Below, one piece after another: positions 58,901 to 64,000 of a stretch of 64,000 nt of DNA. A program made the position numbers and the translations under genes. Each line of letters starts with the position of its first letter. The stretch's first letter is position 1. The notes below the pieces were generated by a model, which worked only from the letters and a program-made list of their open reading frames with translations, did not search any database and was not told the origin of the DNA. The DNA is from a virus. The stretch is taken from positions 26,845 through 90,844 of the IMG/VR virus record IMGVR_UViG_3300006871_000008. One strand, given 5' to 3'.

Positions 58901-59141
58901 GGTCTGCTCGGAATTTTGCCGCCTCTTTCAGCCAGTTGGACATGATGCCGCTACACACGTCGAGCGAGATTTCCCTGGCTTCGCGTATGCCGCCCGTCTT
59001 GGATAGCTCGATTGAGCGGATTGGCATGGCCCCGCCCAGGAAAATGTACAGCGTCGGGTAGCCGAGCGGCCAGCCGAGCCAACTGTAGGTTTCTTCGTCG
59101 AAGCGGCAGGAGAACGGGCCGATTTTCCATTCTTTGTTCAT
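58875..59141 (-). CDS. Hypothetical protein, 88 aa
   Basis: Not recognised. Begins MNKEWKIGPFSCRFDEETYS; the middle is hydrophobic (WLGWPLGYPTLYIFLGG), the end helical (ISLDVCSGIMSNWLKEAAKF). Start given by ATGA overlap at 59138-59141. Confidence 0.55.
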   Translation of the reverse strand: MNKEWKIGPFSCRFDEETYSWLGWPLGYPTLYIFLGGAMPIRSIELSKTGGIREAREISLDVCSGIMSNWLKEAAKFRADLDRLDYAL

Positions 59142-59272
59142 TGGTAGGTTTCCAGATAGAAGTCGCCTTGCAGAACGGTGCTGACCCATCGGGCTGTCGG
59201 GGCGTTGGCCCGTAGCCAGTTGCCGATAGCCATGCCCGCGAATTGGGTGTCTCGGTGGTACAGGAATGTCAT
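59138..59272 (-). CDS. Hypothetical protein, 44 aa
   Basis: Not recognised. MTFLYHRDTQFAGMAIGNWL, then a Thr/Val/Tyr-rich end. Site GGAGACTAAC before the ATG, ATGA coupling on both sides. Confidence 0.55.
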   Translation of the reverse strand: MTFLYHRDTQFAGMAIGNWLRANAPTARWVSTVLQGDFYLETYQ

Positions 59273-59472
59273 GTTAGTCTCCGAAGGGCCGGGCAATCCC
59301 GCCAGCCGCGAACCACCTTCCGGTCGGGCTGCAAGTAAAGTGCCCCGTTCCAAATCATAAGCCAGAGTGTGTCGCGGAACAGGGTTTCATTGACTTGCCG
59401 CACCTTGGGCCGCAACTCGTCCGGCGAGTGTGGCGTCTCGGCGGCGTTGAAGATTTCTTGTTCCAGGCTCAT
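59269..59472 (-). CDS. Hypothetical protein, 67 aa
   Basis: Not recognised. Compact alpha/beta, possibly a winged-helix shape (SPDELRPKVRQVNETLFRDT, LWLMIWNGALYLQPD). GAGGCAAGT before the ATG. ATGA coupled. Confidence 0.55.
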   Translation of the reverse strand: MSLEQEIFNAAETPHSPDELRPKVRQVNETLFRDTLWLMIWNGALYLQPDRKVVRGWRDCPALRRLT

Positions 59473-59651
59473 ACTTGCCTCAGCAATTCGTCGGGCACGC
59501 GGCCCTTCTCGATTGGTCGCCAGCGGTAGCTCGGCGTCCCGTTGCTGTCCGGCCACCAGCCAAACATCAGCACGGACCAGTTGCCTTTGGAATCGACCCG
59601 CCAGTGCTGCGGGCCGAGTTGGAATGTTCTCTCGACTAGGACCGGGGCCAT
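59469..59651 (-). CDS. Hypothetical protein, 60 aa
   Basis: Not recognised. Trp-rich (WRVDSKGNWSVLMFGWWPDS). Overlaps the upstream gene by 16 nt and is ATGA-coupled to the next. Confidence 0.5.
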   Translation of the reverse strand: MAPVLVERTFQLGPQHWRVDSKGNWSVLMFGWWPDSNGTPSYRWRPIEKGRVPDELLRQV

Positions 59652-60043
59652 ATCGAAGTCTCCGGTTTCTTTAGGGTATTGAGGCGGAAGTCCGACAGCT
59701 TGGGATTAGTCTTGACCAGCGTGACCCGCAGGTGTTCTCGCTTGTAGCGGCCTATCGCCGCGAGGCCGTCCGCAAATTGGTTTGCCAGAATTTCGTCGGT
59801 GAACACGCCGCCCTCGATTTGGTAGTGGCAGCATTCACCGTCATTGATGATTACAAACTGAGGCAGTGACGACTCGAAGTGTGAGGGGTTCAAGTCTTTG
59901 ATGGCGACTTGCACGGTGTCGCCGCTGCCAAGGTAACGGCAGGGCACGGTGGCGTCGGGGTTCCGGCGTCGGGCGGCTACGAAGTTCTCGTAGTCGTCTC
60001 GTTCCTCGATTCGGTTATGACAGCTTATCAGTATCGGTTTCAT
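59636..60043 (-). CDS. Hypothetical protein, 135 aa
   Basis: Not recognised. Start at 60043 follows GGGGCAG. Alpha/beta composition with SLPQFVIINDGECCHYQIEG and a basic C-terminus. Lies 53 nt after the 80-aa gene; the gap holds only the ribosome site. Confidence 0.55.
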   Translation of the reverse strand: MKPILISCHNRIEERDDYENFVAARRRNPDATVPCRYLGSGDTVQVAIKDLNPSHFESSLPQFVIINDGECCHYQIEGGVFTDEILANQFADGLAAIGRYKREHLRVTLVKTNPKLSDFRLNTLKKPETSIWPRS

Positions 60044-60096
60044 AGACTGCCCCGGCAACGCGGTAATCATATCGTGGTTGTTGGAAATTTCCGATT

Positions 60097-60339
60097 TCAG
60101 GATTGAGCCTTTAGCCGCCGCATTTGGCTGCGGGATTTCGGTTTTGACCCCACCGGGGCCACCCGCTCGACGGCCACGACTTCGAGTTGGACCACGACCA
60201 TATTCGGCTCCGCGAATTGGTGTGCTTCAATCTCGGCGTCAATCTCCGCTTGGTGCAAGCGACCAAGACGTAGGCGTGTGGGGTCGCCTTGTTCGTAGTA
60301 GCCGCCAGCGTACATCGTGTTGTTGTCTTGAATGTTCAT
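60097..60339 (-). CDS. Hypothetical protein, 80 aa
   Basis: Not recognised. Reads MNIQDNNTMYAGGYYEQGD, then a helix (RLHQAEIDAEIEAHQF) and strands (MVVVQLEVVAVERVA) and a basic tail. First gene of the small-gene chain. The ATG is 6 nt after a TATGCT box, so it is probably leaderless. Confidence 0.6.
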   Translation of the reverse strand: MNIQDNNTMYAGGYYEQGDPTRLRLGRLHQAEIDAEIEAHQFAEPNMVVVQLEVVAVERVAPVGSKPKSRSQMRRLKAQS

Positions 60340-60345
60340 ACCCTC

Positions 60346-60374
60346 AGCATACCACACCCCAACACTCTTGTCAA
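60346..60374 (-). promoter_or_regulatory. Sigma-70 promoter, leaderless type
   Basis: TTGACA (60369-60374), 17-bp spacer, TATGCT (60346-60351), 6 nt to the ATG at 60339. Confidence 0.7.
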
Positions 60375-60653
60375 CAAACAAAATGCGTAGAAGGCACAAG
60401 AAAGACTCAGAATCACCCACTCCCGCGTCGAGGGATGTAGGAGTGTTGGAGTCAGATACGAAAGAGCAGCAGGGTTTCCTACAACCCCCACAGACCTTGT
60501 TGCTGAATTTAGACCCACCACCCTCTTACCTACTTCATTCGGCAAATTCGGAATCAACAAATCAACTAACATAGAACATATGAATGTACGTACTCATTCA
60601 ATCATCACTCATCATTCATTCGTTACAACATGCACTACCTATTGTGCTAGTGG

Positions 60654-60675
60654 TATCGAATGTCGTGGTCATGGC
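60654..60675 (+). repeat. TATCGAnTGTCGTGGTCAT repeat, copy 1
   Basis: 22-bp motif with two mismatches to the copy at 60831-60852 and near-identical to 63363-63384. Confidence 0.75.
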
Positions 60676-60776
60676 ATGGGCTAGTAGTACCAGCACAATC
60701 ACTACAACCACACTCCCACACCCCTACCTACAGTCACTACCACTGCTACTATCATGGTAATCAGGAGTGTAGGGGT

Positions 60777-60856
60777 GTACGCTATGACCACGACAGTCCA
60801 TACCCCCATTACAGGTGGTCATAACGATGGTATCGAGTGTCGTGGTCATAGCGTAC
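60777..60856. repeat. Perfect 19-bp inverted repeat containing copy 2 of the motif
   Basis: GTACGCTATGACCACGACA (60777-60795) and its exact complement (60838-60856), 42 nt apart. The right arm is part of motif copy 2 (60831-60852). Could form a cruciform or bind a dimeric protein. Confidence 0.85.
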
Positions 60857-61108
60857 AAGCCCCTTATACCCTCTATGCCGATAGTCGGGGTTGTAAGTAT
60901 TGTAGTATCTAGGAGTTATGGCATGAATATAGCGATTTTGCTGGATTTTTGGGCGTTTTCGATTTTCTCGTTTTTGGAGAGTAGCGGGCGAGGGGCGAGG
61001 TGCTACAGCCCCTACACTCAGGACGCAAGGTATTGGTAGTACAATACTTACAACATGGTTATACCTAGAAAGAGGGGTGTCGGGATTGTGAGTTAGTCTC
61101 CGAAATGG

Positions 61109-61211
61109 CAATCACTAACTATTTTACCACCTATCCGGGTGGTATCGAGAATCGGATATTTTCTACGGATTTCGCTTAACACTCTTTCAGGGGGTATGCA
61201 GTTAGTGATTG
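61109..61211. repeat. AGTTAG-armed element C
   Basis: A perfect 12-bp inverted repeat, CAATCACTAACT and AGTTAGTGATTG, encloses an AT-rich core with an inner hairpin (TACCACC/GGTGGTA, 61125-61144) and a GGGGGTATGC block next to the right arm. Same plan as elements A and B but not clearly alignable. Confidence 0.6.
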
Positions 61212-61276
61212 TGAAACCGACTAATTCGGCGTAAAGGATTGTAGGGGCAGAACATACGGCAAAAATCGGACAATCG

Positions 61277-61392
61277 AGTTAGTTAGTCACCCCCTCAAAA
61301 ATCATCTCTATATTAGAGAGAAAATATCCCTAAAATTCAATACTCTCTATAAGGCTGATTTTTTGAGACTAACTAACTAACTCGCTAACTCC
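61277..61392 (-). repeat. Duplicated structured element, copy B
   Basis: Aligns with 14673-14781 in reverse orientation through the whole 110 bp: AGTTAGTTAGTCACCCCCT is shared exactly, then CATC, TATAT, AAAATAT, ATTCAA, ACTCTC and the closing GACTAACT and GCTAACTCC. The arms and inner segments pair (CTCAAAAA with TTTTTTGAG, TATTAGAGAG with CTCTCTATA). Confidence 0.8.
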
Positions 61393-61480
61393 GTCGCGTT
61401 GACGACAAATCCTACAATCCCTACCCTTCGCCAGCATCCCGCCACGCTACAATTGGAACATGCCCATAAACGCAATAGCC

Positions 61481-61552
61481 GGGCCGCTACAGCGTTCGAG
61501 CGGCAAATTGGTATTCTGACACCCCTAGACTCTTGGCCCGCTGTAGCGGCCC
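61481..61552. repeat. Perfect 14-bp GC-rich inverted repeat
   Basis: GGGCCGCTACAGCG (61481-61494) and CGCTGTAGCGGCCC (61539-61552) with a 44-nt spacer. Too far apart for a simple terminator; may be an operator pair or cruciform. Bases 61553-61631 show nothing more. Confidence 0.75.
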
Positions 61553-61631
61553 TCTGCGGCCCCTACGATTGAAACGATTATCGTGGTCGTAGAGGCGGGA
61601 GTGTCGAGCCGGCATAACCGGCTCGACCACG

Positions 61632-61910
61632 CTAGTCGCTCAGGGCCGCAAAAATCTTCGCACCGGCAAGAGCCGCATCCCTGATAGACTTGGCAGCCAG
61701 TGCGCAGAACGTGCGGTCGATACTCGCGCCAATGTAGGCAACACCGATACAACCGGCACAATAGGCGTCCGCGCTGGCCCGCTCGGTATAACCGTTAGCA
61801 ACGGCCCAAGCTGCAAACGCCGCAGGCCCGTCATTGCCGACAAACTCGACAATCTCAGCACCAGCGATAGAACGCCCATAGTTGGAAAACTTGGCATAAA
61901 CGAAGTGCAT
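61632..61910 (-). CDS. Hypothetical Ala/Cys-rich protein, 92 aa
   Basis: Not recognised. Ala-rich helical protein (NDGPAAFAAWAVANGYTERA) with CAGCIGV and further Cys. AGGGGTTATACC leader before the ATG at 61910, shared in form with the 43-aa gene at the window end. Confidence 0.6.
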   Translation of the reverse strand: MHFVYAKFSNYGRSIAGAEIVEFVGNDGPAAFAAWAVANGYTERASADAYCAGCIGVAYIGASIDRTFCALAAKSIRDAALAGAKIFAALSD

Positions 61911-61920
61911 GGTATAACCC

Positions 61921-62109
61921 CTACGAACCGGAGAAGTTGAGATTTAACGGTGAAATCGGATTTGCGGGCGACATATACCACGCCGCAGCACCGTTGTCAT
62001 CGTTAGAATCGGAAGGCTTGGAATGTTCGATCATGCCGGTCATAACCCCTACGACCAACACAATCACCAGAATTATCGGCAACGCCACAATTAGAAAGTC
62101 CCATTTCAT
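61921..62109 (-). CDS. Small membrane protein with WYMSPANPISPL tail, 62 aa
   Basis: Membrane helix (FLIVALPIILVIVLVVGVMTG), acidic linker, then the tail WYMSPANPISPLNLNFSG, similar to the protein at 58659-58865. Start at 62109 follows AAAGGGGAAAT. Same topology expected (tail outside or in cytoplasm is unknown). Confidence 0.65.
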   Translation of the reverse strand: MKWDFLIVALPIILVIVLVVGVMTGMIEHSKPSDSNDDNGAAAWYMSPANPISPLNLNFSGS

Positions 62110-62111
62110 CG

Positions 62112-62306
62112 TTATTTCCCCTTTGACCCGCACGCCCGGAGGAATCGGTCACGGTCGAATTGACCGTTAAGACCGGCAAAAACGTCAGCCAGTGCGGCAG
62201 CCGTTGCATCGAGAATATCCCGCTGCGCCATCCCTTCCGCACCATGCGTCGTTTTCATTTGATCCGCGATTACCGCTGCAATCGCAATAAAGTGTTTCTT
62301 CGTCAC
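62112..62306 (-). CDS. Hypothetical helical protein, 64 aa
   Basis: Not recognised. Reads MTKKHFIAIAAVIADQMKTT, then an Ala-rich helix and DRDRFLRACGSKGK, resembling small phage proteins with the pattern HFxAIAxxI found in actinobacteriophages and others, of unknown function. Two nt from the next gene. Confidence 0.6.
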   Translation of the reverse strand: MTKKHFIAIAAVIADQMKTTHGAEGMAQRDILDATAAALADVFAGLNGQFDRDRFLRACGSKGK

Positions 62307-62317
62307 AGTCGATTCTC

Positions 62318-62539
62318 CTATTTGTGTTGCTCAGCAAGCCAAGCGGCGTAGGCAATTCGATACTGTCGATTCGACCACCATTCCCCGATTAAGCCGGATA
62401 TTAGCCACCCGAACGCAACGGGAATCAGAATTGGCAGCAAAATCGCCAGAATCGCCAACGCCGCGAACATCCCTACAGTCAAAATGATCCCGATAAACAG
62501 GCATTTCAACCATTCCGGCAATTCAAGATTCTTAAACAT
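62318..62539 (-). CDS. Small membrane protein, 73 aa
   Basis: Long hydrophobic stretch (LFIGIILTVGMFAALAILAI, LLPILIPVAFGWLISGLIG), probably two helices. Basic/aromatic C-terminus. GGAAAGTAACG site. Unknown. Confidence 0.6.
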   Translation of the reverse strand: MFKNLELPEWLKCLFIGIILTVGMFAALAILAILLPILIPVAFGWLISGLIGEWWSNRQYRIAYAAWLAEQHK

Positions 62540-62544
62540 AATCG

Positions 62545-62928
62545 TTACTTTCCGCACAACCCGGCATTATCGCCACGGGCGGCATAAGTGGAATCGGCCA
62601 AACCAGCCGCACGCGCGGCCTCAATCATTTCAACCGTTACAGCCCCTACAAAATAACTCAGCGCGCCCCATAGGGCGACGTGCGCGACTTTGTAGGCATA
62701 ACCGGCATCTTCGGCAGTCTCGAACGAACCGAGCGTAACCCGTACAAACCCACCAGACAGCGCATCGCAATAGGCTATGCGTGCGCGGTATTTTCGGCCC
62801 GGACGGTCAACGCCCTCAAATCCGGTCGTATTCGGATTTGGCGGCACAACCGGATGCGTCCCATCTTTCGCGCGAGCCGCACCCATCCGCTTAACCACGT
62901 CAACCGCTATATTCGTTAGAGTCGTCAT
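62545..62928 (-). CDS. AP2-domain protein, 127 aa
   Basis: Contains an AP2/ERF-like DNA-binding pattern: GFEGVDRPGRKYRARIAY, then RVTLGSFETAEDAGYAYKVA and a closing HVALWG. Such domains occur in phage homing endonucleases and small regulators. No nuclease domain is attached, so a stand-alone DNA-binding protein is likely. It sits next to repeat-rich non-coding DNA that it might bind. Confidence 0.75.
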   Translation of the reverse strand: MTTLTNIAVDVVKRMGAARAKDGTHPVVPPNPNTTGFEGVDRPGRKYRARIAYCDALSGGFVRVTLGSFETAEDAGYAYKVAHVALWGALSYFVGAVTVEMIEAARAAGLADSTYAARGDNAGLCGK

Positions 62929-62964
62929 TGTTTCGTCCTTTGCGGGTTGTACCGTTTGTCGTGG

Positions 62965-63048
62965 TTATGCCGGGCAATTCGGGTTCAACGCGAGAATCCC
63001 TAGAATCGGCCCAACCACCACGAATCCGATAATCAGTAAAGTCGCCAT
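62965..63048 (-). CDS. Membrane micro-protein, 27 aa
   Basis: Single hydrophobic helix (LLIIGFVVVGPILGILAL) ending NPNCPA. GGAGAAAACAAA before the ATG is a good ribosome site. Similar tiny peptides are easily missed; translation is plausible but unproven. Confidence 0.6.
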   Translation of the reverse strand: MATLLIIGFVVVGPILGILALNPNCPA

Positions 63049-63140
63049 TTTGTTTTCTCCGCCATTCCCGCCAACAATCAATACTAACACGCAAGCGGCG
63101 GGAGTCAAGCGGCGGGAAATTTTGCGGGTTCCCGCAATTT

Positions 63141-63180
63141 GCATCGACTCGCATCGACTCGCATCGACTCGCATCGACTC
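63141..63180 (+). repeat. Tandem repeat: four copies of GCATCGACTC
   Basis: Four exact 10-bp units in a row, immediately before the GGCCGCT array. An adjoining palindrome TTGCGGG/CCCGCAA precedes them. The stretch 63049-63140 has no gene. Confidence 0.9.
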
Positions 63181-63184
63181 GCGC

Positions 63185-63302
63185 GGCCGCTGGCCGCTGG
63201 CCGCTGGCCGCTGGCCGCTGGCCGCTGGCCGCTGGCCGCTGGCCGCTGGCCGCTGGCCGCTGGCCGCTGGCCGCTGGCCGCTGGCCGCTGGCCGCTGGCC
63301 GC
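63185..63302 (+). repeat. Minisatellite: about 16 copies of GGCCGCT
   Basis: Uninterrupted 7-bp unit, 16 full copies plus a partial one, bounded by GCGCGGCC at each side. Because 7 is not a multiple of 3, every frame gives a 7-residue repeat (PAASGQR on the minus strand), so long spurious frames arise. No gene evidence. Confidence 0.95.
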
Positions 63303-63365
63303 GCGGCCAAAATCCCCGACCACGTTGGTCGATATAACCCCTACAACCATATAGACTTAGAATAT

Positions 63366-63439
63366 CGACTGTCGTGGTCATGCCGGTTGGCGCGGAAGGG
63401 GCCGCACAATCCGTGCGGCCCCTAGAACCACGACAGTCG
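63366..63439. repeat. 12-bp inverted repeat around a terminator hairpin
   Basis: CGACTGTCGTGG (63366-63377) and CCACGACAGTCG (63428-63439) flank a perfect 10-bp hairpin GGGGCCGCAC/GTGCGGCCCC (63398-63422, 5-nt loop). The left arm lies in copy 3 of the TGTCGTGGTCAT motif (63363-63384). The hairpin may end the gene at 63442, 2 nt before it. Confidence 0.85.
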
Positions 63440-63441
63440 GA

Positions 63442-63747
63442 CTATTCGGCCTTGGGCTTGCAGAACGGATTTTCGATGTATTGCGGATTGCTGAACTGAA
63501 TGTCACCACCGATACCACCGGCAGAACCGCCAAATCCGCCAGCACCGGGAATCGGCCCGTACAATCGTTGCGACCGTAACGCCGCCTGCGCGGCGTAATA
63601 ATCGTACCAACCGTAAGGGCGGGATTGTTGCTGAAAACCGGAATTGTTGGTACGACCGACACGAATCCTATAACTGGCCGTAGGCCCGGCAGCCGACGCA
63701 ACCGACGCAACCGACACAAGCAGCAGACTCAGAACAAAGCGTTTCAT
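63442..63747 (-). CDS. Small exported protein, 101 aa
   Basis: Signal peptide (MKRFVLSLLLVSVASVASAA, cleavage expected after SAA) and a mature part rich in Gly, Tyr, Gln and Pro (PYGWYDYYAAQAALRSQRLY, GAGGFGGSAGGIGG). Start at 63747 follows GAGGG. It may reach the periplasm or cell surface. Unknown function. Confidence 0.65.
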   Translation of the reverse strand: MKRFVLSLLLVSVASVASAAGPTASYRIRVGRTNNSGFQQQSRPYGWYDYYAAQAALRSQRLYGPIPGAGGFGGSAGGIGGDIQFSNPQYIENPFCKPKAE

Positions 63748-63778
63748 CGAACGAACCCTCACAAAAGGAAGAAGTGGA

Positions 63779-63910
63779 CTAATCCCATAAAATCGCACAA
63801 CCGGCAGAGGCGGCAAAAGCCGCAAGTGTTCCCGTATCGACAAGACCCATGCCCGCCATAAAGACGGCAAAGGTGGCAAGACCGGCACAGACGTAATGAA
63901 AGTCACGCAT
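63779..63910 (-). CDS. Membrane micro-protein, 43 aa
   Basis: Begins MRDFHYVCAGLATFAVFMAG, and a second hydrophobic stretch TLAAFAASAGCAILW follows. AGGGGTTATGTC before the ATG at 63910. Unknown. Confidence 0.6.
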   Translation of the reverse strand: MRDFHYVCAGLATFAVFMAGMGLVDTGTLAAFAASAGCAILWD

Positions 63911-63924
63911 GACATAACCCCTAT

Positions 63925-64000
63925 TCAGATTGAAACCCGCACGCCACGCAAATACTGCTCAATCAGGGCAGCTATCGTGCGCGGCAATTGTTGCATTTTG
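63925..64000 (-). CDS. Partial gene, C-terminal end only
   Basis: Reads LPRTIAALIEQYLRGVRVSI before TGA. The frame is open to the window edge, so it is either the end of a longer protein or a 23-aa ORF from the ATG at 63996. Confidence 0.4.
   Translation of the reverse strand, partial: KMQQLPRTIAALIEQYLRGVRVSI

Larger units (their letters stand above)
60375..61631. other. Non-coding, repeat-rich region of 1.26 kb
   Basis: No convincing protein gene on either strand; the longer frames here are low-complexity Tyr/Arg/Val-rich readings without ribosome sites. It holds direct and inverted repeats of a TGTCGTGGTCAT motif, several GTAGGGG heptamers, two AGTTAG-armed structured elements and a GC-rich inverted repeat. 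It separates two leftward gene units. Confidence 0.7.

Noticed and set aside
60809-61111. Possible proteins in the 1.26-kb gap
   Set aside because: Frames are Tyr/Arg/Val-rich, lack ribosome sites and consist of repeated DNA motifs.
63141-63302. CRISPR array
   Set aside because: Units of 10 and 7 bp without spacers; no cas genes seen.
62777-63381. Long frames with GRWPLAA or PAASGQR repeats on both strands
   Set aside because: They arise from the 7-bp minisatellite, which is open in all frames; no ribosome sites. Only the 27-aa micro-protein at 62965-63048 is kept.
1-64000. Integrase, excisionase or attachment site that would show a temperate phage
   Set aside because: No recombinase-like protein found; the tRNA genes show no flanking duplication that I can see.

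Overview
The window is about 64 kb of a tailed double-stranded DNA phage (or prophage) with siphovirus morphology. It encodes a GpA-type large terminase, an SPP1/Gp6-type portal, a P22-like coat protein with a scaffold, a tail tube, a frameshifted tail chaperone, a 1347-residue tape measure, and tail-tip and receptor-binding proteins. Both ends are cut inside genes, so the replicon continues on each side. No integrase, excisionase or recognisable endolysin is present. The host is probably a planctomycete (Gemmata-like). This is an inference from protein flavour: a beta-sandwich module in one tail-tube protein, a PKD-like membrane protein, C-terminal CxxC domains and an AP2 protein. It is not proven here.

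Layout. 1-14.5 kb (minus strand): replication, repair and control genes. These are an ATP-dependent DNA ligase (cut), a sigma-70-like factor, a C39-like cysteine protease, a VRR-NUC nuclease, family A DNA polymerase with 3'-5' exonuclease, two ParB-like proteins, a calcineurin-like phosphoesterase, an SNF2 helicase and tRNA-Ile. 14.5-14.93 kb: a divergent, AT-rich, repeat-laden intergenic region that is a candidate origin. 14.93-20.06 kb (plus strand): prim-pol/SF3 helicase, dNMP kinase, Nudix hydrolase and DEDDh exonuclease. 20.0-55.1 kb (minus strand): the virion operon, read right to left from a terminase-small-like gene and two tRNAs through accessory genes, large terminase, portal, fibres, head, connectors, tail tube, chaperone, tape measure, receptor-binding proteins, tail hub and a ClpP-like protease. 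55.2-60.4 kb: a chain of very small genes, mostly coupled by ATGA overlaps. 60.4-61.6 kb: non-coding, repeat-rich DNA. 61.6-64 kb: small, mostly membrane or secreted proteins and minisatellites.

Regulation. Nine promoters have a perfect TTGACA -35, a 16-17 bp spacer, a TATAAT-like -10 and a start codon only 6-7 nt after the -10, so the first gene of each unit should be translated from a leaderless mRNA. Downstream genes carry Shine-Dalgarno sequences or overlap the previous stop codon. Strong hairpin terminators follow the coat, chaperone/tail-tube and fibre genes.

The most unusual DNA features are a roughly 110-bp structured element present twice, 46.5 kb apart and in opposite orientation, a dense cluster of the heptamer GTAGGGG at the right end, and a repeated TGTCGTGGTCAT motif that also forms long inverted repeats. 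The most unusual protein features are two families of N-terminal anchor peptides shared among head-fibre-like genes, three tandem receptor-binding paralogues, two tail-tube paralogues and a G/GT-type frameshift with a non-canonical slip site.
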